Positions 53,033-62,209 of a stretch of 64,000 bases of DNA are shown here, in pieces. Below the pieces are notes generated by a model that worked only from the letters and a program-made list of their open reading frames with translations, made no database searches and had not been told where the DNA came from. This DNA is from Pirellulaceae bacterium. GTDB taxonomy: Bacteria; Planctomycetota; Planctomycetia; Pirellulales; Pirellulaceae. Location of the stretch: positions 124,001 through 188,000 of the forward strand of contig JAHBXS010000005.1 in NCBI GenBank assembly GCA_019636375.1, read 5' to 3'. The stretch's first letter is position 1; each line of letters starts with the position of its first letter. The translations under genes and the position numbers were made by a program.

Positions 53033-55291
53033 ATGACTTGGCAAAATATCAAACTCATCTTAACTCGCGAACTCAAGGACCAACTTCGGGACCGTCGAAC
53101 GCTATTTACCGTCGTCGTGTTGCCGATGTTGTTGTATCCGTTCTTGGGCCTTTCGCTGATTCAGATCACTCAATTTTTTCGCGAGCATCGAGTCGCCATT
53201 TGGATCGTCGGGGCTGAGAACTTGCCTCAAGAACCAGATTTGTTTGTCGATGAGAAGTTTTCGACTCGCTGGCTTTCCGCAGAGCAACACGCACTCGTCG
53301 ATCTCAAATTTTCTGAGGCCTCTGACCAAGAGTTCAGCGAAGTTATAGAAACATTCCGCAAGGGCAAAAATCTGCCACTGACTCGCGAACTTGTCGATCA
53401 ATGGATTCAGCGGCAGATGGCGGAACGCAACGTGGATTTGGCCGTTGTCATCCCCAATCTCATTTGCGATTCTGAGACTGATGACACGGATTTAAATAGT
53501 GCCAATGTGTTTGTGTTGATGAATTCAGCCTCAGACAAATCAAAAATTGCGACGGAACGATGGCAGTCGGTTGTGAATCAGTGGCAGGTCGCCTTGTTTG
53601 AAAGGCAGCTTCAACGGCACCAGATGACAAAGAGTCAAGCGTTGCCCGTTCGTTTTGATACGGCGGACATTGCACAGAAAAGCGAACAAAGGGCCGCAGC
53701 ATGGAGCAAAATCCTGCCATTGATGATTATGGTTTGGTGTCTAACAGGAGCTTTTTATCCTGCGGTGGATTTATGTGCTGGAGAAAAGGAGCGGGGTACG
53801 TTTGAGACGCTTCTAAGCAGTCCCGCTAGCCGTACGGAGATTGCACTGGGAAAACTCCTGACGGTGATCGTATTTAGTATTGCCACGGCACTGCTGAATC
53901 TGCTGAGCATGGGAATCACGACGACCCTAGTGATGGGGAAGTTGGGGCAGCTTTCGGGTGGACTCGGATTGGCGGCTTTGGGGCCCCCTCCCGTGTTGTC
54001 GCTGTTTTGGCTAGTGCTGGCGATGGTGCCGGTAGCCGCTTTGTTCGGTGCGGTGTCACTGGCTGCGGCGGCGTTCGCAAGAAGCTCCAAAGAGGGCCAA
54101 TATTATTTAGTTCCGTTAATTATGGTTTCGATGCCCTTGATGGTTTTGCCGATGTTGCCCGCGACGCAGTTGGATATTGGCACCAGCCTCATTCCGGTGA
54201 CCAATGTGATGCTCTTGTTGCGGACGTTGATCGAGGGGAATGTCGAGGCTGTGTTGCGGTATTCGACGTTAGTAGGTTTGGTAACGGTTGTCTGTGTGGC
54301 GGCTGCAGTGCGCTGGGTGGTCTACCAGTTTAACAGCGAAAGTGTGCTCTTCCGAGCATCGGAGCGTTTTGGGGTCGGAGCATGGCTGTCTTACGTTTTG
54401 CAACACCGAGGGGACTTGCCGACCGTCGGTCATGCCTTGTTATGCGGGCTATTGATTTTACTAACGAAATTCTTTGTTGGATTTGGTGTAGGAATTCCTG
54501 CGGACTGGTATGAGTTCGGCAGGCAGACGTTTGTGATTTTATTGGCGACGGTTGCCGTTCCTGCAGTTTTGATGGCGATTGTGTTGACCCGTCGCCCGCT
54601 GTTGTCGTTGCGATTGACTTGGTGCCGTCCTTCTTATTTGGCTGCCGCAGTCTTTTTAGCTGTTTGCCTTCATCCCGCGTTTTCAGTATTGAGTCGGGTT
54701 ATTTTAGTGCTGTATCCTCCCTCGGAAGGCCTACAGGCTATGAACGGTTTGATGGAAAGCCTACTGACTGCGACGCCGCCCTTGTGGTTACTGTTGCTGA
54801 CGCTGGCTTTTATTCCGGCGTTCTTAGAGGAGTTGGCATTTCGCGGCTTCATTTTGAGCGGAGCACAAGGTGTCAAAAATCAATGGTTGGCGGTGGTCAT
54901 CGCAAGCCTATTTTTTGGAGCAGCCCACGCGGTGTTCCAGCAGTCGGTTCTGACGTTTTTCGTCGGGATGGTATTGGGATTTCTGGCCGTGCGAACAGGG
55001 AGCCTCTGGCCGTGCATCGTTTATCATGCGGTTCATAACTCCCTGACCGTTTTAGGCGCGAATTTGGCAGAAACGGGCTGGATAACTCAGTTCTCATGGT
55101 TGATGCAGTTCGAAGCAAGCGGCGGGATTCAATACCATACTGTTCCCGCTTGGTTTATGACCGGAATGGGAATTGCATTGTTGATGTGGATTTGGAAGCA
55201 AACCATGGAAGACAGCCACCAACAGCTTGATTGGTCAAAGTGGCAACGAGTCTGGAACCAACTGCGGGGAGCGAGACGCGACCTTGCTTGA
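53033..55291 (+). CDS. NatB-type ABC permease fused to a CPBP intramembrane protease-like domain
   Basis: 752 residues. Residues 1-420 are an ABC-2/NatB permease: first membrane segment LFTVVVLPMLLYPFLGLSLI, a ~180-residue external domain, then a five-helix block including LPLMIMVWCLTGAFYPAVDLCAGEKERGTFETLLSSPASRTEIALGK. From about residue 470 a second multi-helix domain is a CPBP (Abi/CAAX protease-like) module: FIPAFLEELAFRGFIL (EExxxR motif), IASLFFGAAHAV (FxxxH) and IVYHAVHN (HxxxN), the metal-binding residues of that family. The fusion suggests coupling of export to membrane proteolysis or C-terminal processing. It is the partner of the ATPase gene directly before it. Confidence 0.9.
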   Translation: MTWQNIKLILTRELKDQLRDRRTLFTVVVLPMLLYPFLGLSLIQITQFFREHRVAIWIVGAENLPQEPDLFVDEKFSTRWLSAEQHALVDLKFSEASDQEFSEVIETFRKGKNLPLTRELVDQWIQRQMAERNVDLAVVIPNLICDSETDDTDLNSANVFVLMNSASDKSKIATERWQSVVNQWQVALFERQLQRHQMTKSQALPVRFDTADIAQKSEQRAAAWSKILPLMIMVWCLTGAFYPAVDLCAGEKERGTFETLLSSPASRTEIALGKLLTVIVFSIATALLNLLSMGITTTLVMGKLGQLSGGLGLAALGPPPVLSLFWLVLAMVPVAALFGAVSLAAAAFARSSKEGQYYLVPLIMVSMPLMVLPMLPATQLDIGTSLIPVTNVMLLLRTLIEGNVEAVLRYSTLVGLVTVVCVAAAVRWVVYQFNSESVLFRASERFGVGAWLSYVLQHRGDLPTVGHALLCGLLILLTKFFVGFGVGIPADWYEFGRQTFVILLATVAVPAVLMAIVLTRRPLLSLRLTWCRPSYLAAAVFLAVCLHPAFSVLSRVILVLYPPSEGLQAMNGLMESLLTATPPLWLLLLTLAFIPAFLEELAFRGFILSGAQGVKNQWLAVVIASLFFGAAHAVFQQSVLTFFVGMVLGFLAVRTGSLWPCIVYHAVHNSLTVLGANLAETGWITQFSWLMQFEASGGIQYHTVPAWFMTGMGIALLMWIWKQTMEDSHQQLDWSKWQRVWNQLRGARRDLA

Positions 55292-55318
55292 TTTTCTTAC
55301 TCCGTCATAATCGAAGTT

Positions 55319-56542
55319 ATGACAGAACGCCGAGAATTTTTTGCCGAGTGGTTGGTCCCGATCAATTCTCCTCCAATTCGAGGAGGGGGAATTCGTCTGG
55401 GTGGGTCTCGGATTTTAGAGTTGTTACCCCCCGCAGTCACAGGCGCTGAGAAATTTCTTCCCCCCAATTCTTTGATCCTGCCCGGATTCGTGAACGCTCA
55501 CACGCATTTGGAGTTCAGCGACCTTAAGGTTCCGCTTGGATTCCCTGGAATAAAAATGCCGGCCTGGATCGCCGAGGTCCTTCGCTATCGTCAAGCTCAA
55601 GCGAAAACCGGTGATCTCGAAATATTGCGGGAATCGGCCATTCGCCAAGGCATGTCTGAATCGACGAAGTTTGGCGTGGCGGCTTTGGCTGATATTTCGA
55701 CGAAACCTTGGCTGATAGACATTTATAAGGGAATGAAATTGCACGTGGTTCCTTTGCTGGAGCAGCTTGGGCTGGCGCCTCAGAGCGTGGTGGACCGTTT
55801 CCGTGAGTTGGAGACGGCTTGGGAAAATGCCAGAGGCCCAGGGAGACAACCACAGGCCGGGCTTAGCCCTCATGCACCTTACTCGCTGCATCCAGAGCTA
55901 CTTAAGTCGATGATTTCTCTAGGCGAACAAGAGGATGCGTTGGTGGCGATGCACCTGGCCGAATCGCGAGAGGAGTTGCAGTTTCTGGAAACCCATTCTG
56001 GAGCATTCGCTAAGTTCTTGATCGACCGAAGTCTGTGGGACCCCACCCAGCCGACGTGTGCCATTGATCAATGCCTTGAACTACTCAGTGGTACAACCCG
56101 AGGTTTGATCGTTCACGGGAATTATTTGCAAACTCGACAACTGGACTGGATCGCCAGTTTTCCTGAATTGTCTTTGGTCTATTGTCCACGAACGCATGAC
56201 TATTTTGGCCACTCCCGCTATCCTCTGGAGGAGATTCTGTTGCGAGAAATTCGCGTCGTGGTCGGCACTGATTCGCGGGCAAGTAATCCAGATTTGGATG
56301 TGTTGGCAGAATTGCGGATGATCGCGGAGAAGTTTCCCGAAGTCTGCCACAAAACGATCCTGCGCATGGGGACGGAAGGGGCGGCCAAAGCGTTAGGGTT
56401 AGAAAGTCAATTCGGAGCCTTGCGTGCAGGAACTTCGCCGGGTGTTTTGGCGATTGAGTTTATTGAGCCAATTGGAGACGATCCGGTGAAAACAATTTTG
56501 ACCGGAAAGATCAAGTCTCGTTTTTGGCTGGATCGTGACTGA
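55319..56542 (+). CDS. Amidohydrolase-family deaminase, possibly aminofutalosine deaminase
   Basis: 407 residues. Metal-dependent amidohydrolase of the SsnA/MtaD deaminase branch: HxH site in LPGFVNAHTHLEFSDL, then AGLSPHAPYSLHPELL, VAMHLAESREELQF, IVHGNYL and VVVGTDSRASNPDLDV, which supply the later metal ligands and the catalytic Asp. The NAHTHLExS form is what I recall for 6-amino-6-deoxyfutalosine deaminase (MqnX) of the futalosine menaquinone pathway; no other mqn gene is in the window, so this is tentative. A guanine- or chlorohydrolase-type enzyme is the alternative. The gene follows the NatB-CPBP gene after 27 bases. Its 3' end overlaps the convergent methyltransferase gene by 32 bases. 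Confidence 0.78.
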   Translation: MTERREFFAEWLVPINSPPIRGGGIRLGGSRILELLPPAVTGAEKFLPPNSLILPGFVNAHTHLEFSDLKVPLGFPGIKMPAWIAEVLRYRQAQAKTGDLEILRESAIRQGMSESTKFGVAALADISTKPWLIDIYKGMKLHVVPLLEQLGLAPQSVVDRFRELETAWENARGPGRQPQAGLSPHAPYSLHPELLKSMISLGEQEDALVAMHLAESREELQFLETHSGAFAKFLIDRSLWDPTQPTCAIDQCLELLSGTTRGLIVHGNYLQTRQLDWIASFPELSLVYCPRTHDYFGHSRYPLEEILLREIRVVVGTDSRASNPDLDVLAELRMIAEKFPEVCHKTILRMGTEGAAKALGLESQFGALRAGTSPGVLAIEFIEPIGDDPVKTILTGKIKSRFWLDRD

Positions 56543-57752
56543 CTTTTTGGGGGACTGGGGGTCCTACCTCACGTTGGCAAAAGATCACAATCGCACCGCG
56601 CTGTGAGGGAGTGACGACAGCCGTTATTTTTCGTTCGCCGCGACTTTTGAGTTTAAGTAGTTGTTCGTAGGTCTCTTGTTCAACCGCCCTTTTTTTCCAT
56701 TCGATCTCGCCGTACTGTTCGCGATGGATATGGTTCGCGACTCTTTCGATGCTGAGCGGGACCACGCTTTCGATCCTGAATCTAGAGATCAAAGCAGAGT
56801 TGCAGTATTGATCACCTGTCAAATAGGCCGAACCGTTGCCAACACGCTGAAGGCCAAGGGATCGAGCAATTCCGTTGACCATTCTCGCAGCGATCACCAC
56901 GGAATGTGGTTCGTACAAATAGGTTCCTGTTTGGTCGGCAATCTCGCAGAGTTTGAATTGCTCGTCGTTGTCAAACGTCATCGACTCGACACCTCGGCTG
57001 CTAACGACGGTGCAACTCGTTCGATTTTTGGGGTACTCCGGATGATTTAACCAAACCAACTGTTGTTTGGTCTCGCGCCGTTCACCAATGAACTCACGGT
57101 GAATTTTTTCCCGAGTGTGTTGCGGCAGATTAGTGGCTGGGGCAAGTTTTATTCCGGTGAGCCGTCCTCCAATTCCAGAAAAAATCGTTGTTAGGGGTGG
57201 CGAAAAATCATGTGCCAATACAGTACGCCCCGCAACTCGACGGTCGGGATCAAAGTGCAAGCAGTCGATTTCCGAAATATCGAAACCTTCAAAGCTAAGA
57301 TGAAACACCGAGGCGTTCGTCGATTGATACACAGCAAGATTGTGTTGCGCCATTTGAGCGATCACCTGTTGCTGATCAACGGCGGCCAAGGTACGGTTTG
57401 GGGCCAGTCCAATCGCATCCCCGCCTATGCCACAACAGATGTCGGCCACACTAGAACCAGTGGGGAACCGAGACGCCTTGTAGAGTGCGAGTCGTTCGGA
57501 CGTCGCTTGTTCGAGCGAAGTCTTGGTGAATAGCATCTCGTCGGCCCGTGTAAACTTTGTTCGCGCACGGATTTGAAGTTTTGCCAATTCGAGCGCCATT
57601 GCCGCTTGTGCTGGCGAAATCGATTTCCGCATCCTTTTCAATATCCGCAAGATGTTTTCTTGCTCAAGAAGTCGTTCGCGAGCCAAGGCTGCACTTTCGC
57701 GACCTGCTGCTGTCAACAACCAATCAAACTTGTCCACGATTTCACAACTCAA
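56511..57752 (-). CDS. THUMP-like class I SAM-dependent methyltransferase
   Basis: 413 residues. An N-terminal helical part, then a class I methyltransferase core: SVADICCGIGGDAIGLA (motif I, SAM binding) and the LHFDPDRRVAGR segment that takes the place of motif IV. The C-terminal third matches the THUMP-like domain associated with these proteins (EHSVVIAARMVNGIARSLGLQRVG region, then HREQYGEIEWKKRAVE). RNA methylation is the probable activity, based on the domain pairing. It overlaps the amidohydrolase gene by 32 bases at the 3' ends and has no partner genes. Confidence 0.78.
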   Translation of the reverse strand: MSCEIVDKFDWLLTAAGRESAALARERLLEQENILRILKRMRKSISPAQAAMALELAKLQIRARTKFTRADEMLFTKTSLEQATSERLALYKASRFPTGSSVADICCGIGGDAIGLAPNRTLAAVDQQQVIAQMAQHNLAVYQSTNASVFHLSFEGFDISEIDCLHFDPDRRVAGRTVLAHDFSPPLTTIFSGIGGRLTGIKLAPATNLPQHTREKIHREFIGERRETKQQLVWLNHPEYPKNRTSCTVVSSRGVESMTFDNDEQFKLCEIADQTGTYLYEPHSVVIAARMVNGIARSLGLQRVGNGSAYLTGDQYCNSALISRFRIESVVPLSIERVANHIHREQYGEIEWKKRAVEQETYEQLLKLKSRGERKITAVVTPSQRGAIVIFCQREVGPPVPQKVSHDPAKNET

Positions 57753-58085
57753 ATAGACTATTGCAACTTGTCCATGAACCGCACGGAGCCCTCCTGTTTG
57801 AAGACGGAGAATTTGGCGAGTTGGTTCTCATTATAATCAGACGTTGCACCGTTTGCCGCCCGACGCACGTTACGTATTGCCGTGATTGCTGAATGGTCAG
57901 GGGTTTGCCTGTCGGTTCCTCAATGGCCACCGCAAATTCTAGGAAACGACGCCAGGGCTATCAAGGAAGCATTGGCCGCCCAAAATCAAGGCCAGTATCC
58001 CCGAATTGAAAGTCCGTACCGAGTGAAGCCAATTGTGTTAAGATTTGATAATCGCTTCATAAAATCTTCGAGAAAGTATTCGATC

Positions 58086-58490
58086 ATGACCGCCGAATTG
58101 TGGGAAGAACTGATTATCTACTTGGATTTAGCGATGGCCTTTCGTAATCGTCGGATGTTAACCGAAAGTGATCGGGCGTTGCTGATGGCGGGTTGTTGTG
58201 CCAGTTTAGCGGGGATTAACGAAGTTGCCAGTTATTGCCGCGAACAGGTTTTGCAGCGAAATCCGGCTCATCTCGTTCGCCGCTGGCCAGACTTCACAAC
58301 GGCGCTCGAGGCCGAAGACTTTCAGGTTTTTATTAAACAGGTTTCCGCGAAGACGCCAATCGAACAGTATTCAAAAAAGCTCAAAGAACTGGGATATTCC
58401 AGAAATTTTTCCCGTCAGGATTTTGATGCAGAATTGGATTTTATTGCCGAAATTCTGCGAATCGACGCGGAATATCTATCCGAACTGTAG
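58086..58490 (+). CDS. Hypothetical helical protein
   Basis: 134 residues from ATG 58086. The frame is open back to 57882, but that part is not protein-like and AT-rich promoter-like sequence (TTAAGATTTGATAAT) lies in it. The protein is mostly helical: LWEELIIYLDLAMAFRNRRMLTESDRALLMAGCCASLAGI, then SYCREQVLQRNPAHLVRRWPDF, and a C-terminal DFIAEILRIDAEYL. The pattern suggests a small alpha-helical bundle, perhaps protein-binding. No family recognised. Confidence 0.65.
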   Translation: MTAELWEELIIYLDLAMAFRNRRMLTESDRALLMAGCCASLAGINEVASYCREQVLQRNPAHLVRRWPDFTTALEAEDFQVFIKQVSAKTPIEQYSKKLKELGYSRNFSRQDFDAELDFIAEILRIDAEYLSEL

Positions 58491-58648
58491 CCTCCCGCTG
58501 AAGGCCAAAGAATCATCGTTAGAATCGTCACGGCTTTGTGCTTCACCTAGCGCATTAGTCGAAAATTAGGTTAAAGGTTTCGGACCAACCTTCGCTACAT
58601 AAGTTTGGGGCTTAATTTTCTACAGGTTTCGGTGACTGAGTTCGAAGA

Positions 58649-59404
58649 ATGACAAAAAATATTTGGCCGGCTTTGATTATCGGGGCACTTGGAATCCCGT
58701 TTTTGTTGACGAGTGAAGACCCGTTCGAAAAACCATCGAATGACCATGCGACTGTGAATGCTCCGCCTTCCGAATCACCCTTCCAATTCGCCTCGCACAG
58801 TTATCATCCCGACCGTCTAGCCAATCCCCCAGAGTCTCAGTGGTTTTCAGCAGCGAACCAAAGTGGCAATCCGAATTTCGGGCCGAATATGCCTTGGGGG
58901 CCTGAGCAAGGAGCCTACGGATTTCAGGTTCGACCGTCGGTACCGTTCGCCGAAGTATTCCGCGCAGGGATTGAGCCGAGTTGGGTGAAGCAGCGTTGGG
59001 AGAGAATTTCTGTTTTTTCTAGCGATCACGATTTGACCGCCTATCGTTGCGAGTTTACATCGGGTCGGCAGGCTTGGGACATTCATGGAGCGTTGACCTA
59101 TTTTTTTGATCCAGGTGGTCAACTGGCAAAAATCTCCTTTCGCGGTTGGACAGGAGATGCCGAAACGTTCAAGTCATTTGCTGCTGAGAATTGGAAGTTG
59201 CGGCCGAAGGGTGGAAACTCACAGCGGGTCTTGTTGCAGAAATCTTGGTCGAACACTCGCGGAGCACTGATTCTACAAGAAGCCTCCGTGATCCGCCGCG
59301 AAAACAGCCATGAGAATGTGGCGGTATTTTTTGAAGTCGCGCTCCCTAGTTTTCGGCCTGGGATTAGCCAAGAAATGATCGATGCAGCGGACTTGGTTCG
59401 ATAA
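58649..59404 (+). CDS. Exported hypothetical protein, DUF6690-like
   Basis: 251 residues. A weak N-terminal hydrophobic segment (IWPALIIGALGIPFLL) is followed by a Pro/Ser-rich linker and a C-terminal domain from about residue 95. The segment DIHGALTYFFDPGGQLAKISFRGWTGDAETFKSF strongly resembles the core of a planctomycete-only family that I remember as DUF6690 (usually DLAGSLTYYF...ISFRGRTGD). Function of that family is unknown; the beta-strand and helix pattern suggests a small periplasmic domain. It stands alone, 400 bases upstream of dnaA. Confidence 0.7.
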   Translation: MTKNIWPALIIGALGIPFLLTSEDPFEKPSNDHATVNAPPSESPFQFASHSYHPDRLANPPESQWFSAANQSGNPNFGPNMPWGPEQGAYGFQVRPSVPFAEVFRAGIEPSWVKQRWERISVFSSDHDLTAYRCEFTSGRQAWDIHGALTYFFDPGGQLAKISFRGWTGDAETFKSFAAENWKLRPKGGNSQRVLLQKSWSNTRGALILQEASVIRRENSHENVAVFFEVALPSFRPGISQEMIDAADLVR

Positions 59405-59803
59405 CTAGGCGTTGATTATCACTCGAATTACGCGAACGCCTTTGCCTAAATTACCAAGCACCGAAACATTCGAAATAAACGGGGTTTTTCCACGCTTGTA
59501 GATGTTCTTCGGATTTTTCTATCGCTAAATTCGCTGAGAATTTAAGAGTGGTGTCGGGAGAGTCCTAAGCCGACAGTTTATCCACTTGGGCCAGATGGCG
59601 AATCGCAAATTTGGTAGAATTTGGGCGGCAAAAAAATCTTTTTTTTGGCTACTTGACACGTGAATGTCCCGAAAATTTTGGGGTTGTTTTTAGCCCGATT
59701 TTCAGATGGACATTTTTTTCCTGGAGACGGTTTGACACGAATGCTAGCGGCCTTAGAATCATGGACCGCTTGAGCAATTTGCTGGGAAGCAGGTTGCCAT
59801 TCA
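59405..59803. other. Region upstream of dnaA, with one DnaA box
   Basis: About 400 bases. Contains one TTATCCAC DnaA-box match and a T-rich tract at 59637-59648. Other box-like sequences are too degenerate to count, so I do not call an origin. Confidence 0.5.
59578..59586 (+). promoter_or_regulatory. DnaA box upstream of dnaA
   Basis: TTATCCACT differs from the consensus TTATCCACA only at the last base. It lies about 220 bases before the dnaA start, a common place for an autoregulatory box. Confidence 0.55.
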
Positions 59804-61408
59804 GTGAGTGTGGAAACACACGAAAACCGGCGTTTTGAGTTTTCTTTTTTTGCCGCCAGAAAATTCGATTCGCCTGTAAGAACCCATCTGACGAAGGAGA
59901 TTGATCAGGACGTGGCCGTCTCAGTTCCCCAAATCAAACACACCGCTACGCAGGAAGAACAAATTCTTGCTGGAATCGCCAAAGAGATCGGCGACAGTCT
60001 CTTTGCTCTGTGGTTTTCAGCCGAAGGTTGCCTAGAAGTTAGTGGCAACGAAGTTCGCGTGTACGCCGATTCCGACTTTGAATTGCGTCGGATTCAGAAA
60101 GGCTATGCGAGCTTCGTGCGGCGCGTCGCCACCTCGGTTGTCGGCCAAGCCGTACAGTTGGAATTTTTGGTTCGGGAGGAAGCAGACGCCGAGCAACCTA
60201 TTGAGTTAAAAGACGAAGATGGTTTGGGCCGAACTTCCGCCGTTCATCAGGCTAGATCTAAGGCGAATTGTCCGTTTAGTCTCCAACAGAACCGGACGGG
60301 GGCTGGACTCCGAATCGCTCACCCGCATCAAGAGCAACCCCGCGATAAGGATTCGCAAAATGGAATCCCGCACCGCCGCAAGTTCTTACTGAGGGATTTG
60401 GTGTTAGGTCCTGAGAACGAATTCACCAAAGCGGCCATTGCTCAAGTGTTGGCCAATCCTGGTCAGGTGTCGCCTATGTTGATCTGTGGTGGACCGGGAA
60501 CTGGCAAAACACATTTGCTTGAGGCCCTGACGACCGAGCTGAGAACGACGCAACGCTTGGGGAGTTGCATTTACGTTACATCCGAACAATTCACGAGTGC
60601 CTTTGTTCACGCCTTGCGTGGTGGCGGATTGCCGAGCTTTCGTCGCAAGTATCGTGATGTGAATGTCCTGGCAATCGACGATGTGCAGTTTTTCACCAAC
60701 AAACGGGCGACGATTAACGAGTTGCAATACACGATCGATCACTTGCTGCGGCTCGGCAAACAGTTGATTTTTGCCAGCGACCGCCCACCGCTGGAATTGC
60801 GAGATTTGGGGCCGGAAATTTTAAATCGGTTGGGAAGCGGTTTGGTTTGTCCCATACAATCGCCAAGCCCAGCTAGTCGAGAAGCCATCGTGGCCAAAAT
60901 TTGCCGTGAACGACAACTAAACTGGCCTGCAGAAGTCTGTCGGATGATCGCAACCTGCGTACCCCGAGACAGTCGTCGCCTCATGGGAGCGGTCAACCGA
61001 ATATGTGCGATGGCCGCCGTTAGGAATTCGGCGGTGACAGAATCTCTGGTGGCTGACATTCTCGACATGACGCCTCAATCCGGTTCCCGCCTAATGACTC
61101 TAGCGCAGGTCGAGCAAGTGGCCGCAGAGTTCCTTGGTGTATCAAGCGCAGAGTTGCGATCAAGCAGCCGGATGCAGAAAACGGGAAACGCTCGGATGAT
61201 TGTGATGTTGCTGTGCCGACGGGCGACGTCGGCGGCACTTTCTGAAATCGGGGAACATTTCGGCGGGCGAAGTCACAGTACGGTGATTGCTGCAGTAAAG
61301 AGAATCGAGATCATGCTCGAAGCGAACGAAATGGTGACACTTCCAATCGGAAGATTTCCCATTCGAGAAGTATGGGAAACGCTGGAAAGCAAAACGCGAT
61401 TAAGTTAG
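59804..61408 (+). CDS. dnaA: Chromosomal replication initiator protein DnaA
   Basis: 534 residues from GTG 59804; a GTG at 59912 with AAGGAG upstream is also possible and starts closer to domain I. Domain I includes ILAGIAKEIGDSLFALWFSAEG. A long charged linker (about residues 135-195) follows. The AAA+ core has Walker A GGPGTGKTHLLEALTT, Walker B VLAIDDVQFFTNKRATINELQYTID and the sensor region SDRPPLELRDLGPEILNRLGSGL. Domain IV: RMIVMLLCRRATSAALSEIGEHFGGRSHSTVIAA, the DNA-binding helix-turn-helix with GGRSHSTV in place of the usual GGRDHTTV. It unwinds oriC with ATP. A DnaA box lies upstream. The altered residues suggest a lineage variant or second DnaA-like protein, though all motifs are intact. 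Confidence 0.88.
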   Translation: MSVETHENRRFEFSFFAARKFDSPVRTHLTKEIDQDVAVSVPQIKHTATQEEQILAGIAKEIGDSLFALWFSAEGCLEVSGNEVRVYADSDFELRRIQKGYASFVRRVATSVVGQAVQLEFLVREEADAEQPIELKDEDGLGRTSAVHQARSKANCPFSLQQNRTGAGLRIAHPHQEQPRDKDSQNGIPHRRKFLLRDLVLGPENEFTKAAIAQVLANPGQVSPMLICGGPGTGKTHLLEALTTELRTTQRLGSCIYVTSEQFTSAFVHALRGGGLPSFRRKYRDVNVLAIDDVQFFTNKRATINELQYTIDHLLRLGKQLIFASDRPPLELRDLGPEILNRLGSGLVCPIQSPSPASREAIVAKICRERQLNWPAEVCRMIATCVPRDSRRLMGAVNRICAMAAVRNSAVTESLVADILDMTPQSGSRLMTLAQVEQVAAEFLGVSSAELRSSSRMQKTGNARMIVMLLCRRATSAALSEIGEHFGGRSHSTVIAAVKRIEIMLEANEMVTLPIGRFPIREVWETLESKTRLS

Positions 61409-61546
61409 AAGATCAGAATCTGGCGGGCACAACCTAAACCAGTGCCAATTGGTGAGCTCTGGCCATCCGTGGCTCAAGATCAATCGTCACTGAAAAGTGA
61501 CGTCTGAATAACCAGTGATGCCGCTAATGCATCCCTAAGTCATGGT

Positions 61547-61954
61547 TTAGTGTGGTTGGCGCGTCAACAATGCCAAGATGTCGCGCACTCGATGCCGAGT
61601 CGCTTCCATTCCGGAAGGTTCTTGCGAGTCGCTCGCGACTAGATCGAGACGGTTTCCAATCATTCGATGATCGCTCGGCGAGGGGGCCTGTTTTTTTGAC
61701 GTCGATGTTCGAAAGGGGACAATCCCATCCGATTCATGTTCGTCCGCCGAATCGCCAACATTAAATTTCAGCGTAAACTCGTGAACTTCTGAAATGGGCT
61801 CATCCTTCGGGGGGAGTTCTCCTCTTACAACCCGCACTTCACGGGGGGCCTCGATTCCCAGCCGAACCGTGTTGCCTTTGATTTGCAAAACGGTGACCTT
61901 AACGTTCTTGCCAATCATGATTTCTTGACTGGACTTTCGCGATAACACCAACAT
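61547..61954 (-). CDS. csrA: CsrA carbon storage regulator with long C-terminal extension
   Basis: 135 residues from ATG 61954 (AAGGAG 8 bases before). The first 50 residues are a complete CsrA: MLVLSRKSSQEIMIG, VKVTVLQIKGNTVRLGIEAPREVRVVRGEL, with Arg44 of the RNA-binding edge kept (VVRGEL). CsrA is usually 55-75 residues; here about 80 extra residues follow, polar, Ser/Pro-rich and ending in an RHRVRDILALL helix. CsrA binds GGA sites in mRNA leaders and controls translation. The tail could bind an antagonist, since FliW is the partner in many non-enteric bacteria, but this is inference. It is monocistronic, leftward, facing dnaA end-on. Confidence 0.9.
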   Translation of the reverse strand: MLVLSRKSSQEIMIGKNVKVTVLQIKGNTVRLGIEAPREVRVVRGELPPKDEPISEVHEFTLKFNVGDSADEHESDGIVPFRTSTSKKQAPSPSDHRMIGNRLDLVASDSQEPSGMEATRHRVRDILALLTRQPH

Positions 61955-62186
61955 GGCAAACACTCCTTTGCTGACAGAGAAGAAAACCGGCGGCTTTAAC
62001 CACCTGTGTAAAAGATATACGCGAGATGGAAAAAAAAGTTTTAAAAAAACTCAAGTCAACGTAAAAAATATCCGACAGCCGATTGCTAGCAGTTCAGGCT
62101 CGCCGCGTTAGCAAAGACAGACAAACAATGATGAAAGGGGTCTGGCGAGCAATTAACGTGCACGCAGGAGCCCCTGATTTCTACTC

Positions 62187-62209
62187 GAAAAAAGGCCGTC
62201 TAGCGGCCT
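62187..62209 (-). terminator. Rho-independent terminator overlapping the UVR gene stop
   Basis: On the minus strand AGGCCG, CTAGA spacer and CGGCCT form a hairpin followed by TTTTTT. The stop codon (62200-62202) lies in the loop. Confidence 0.8.

Noticed and set aside
59405-59803. Chromosome origin upstream of dnaA
   Set aside because: Only one good DnaA box and no clear AT-rich unwinding element; skew could not be assessed.
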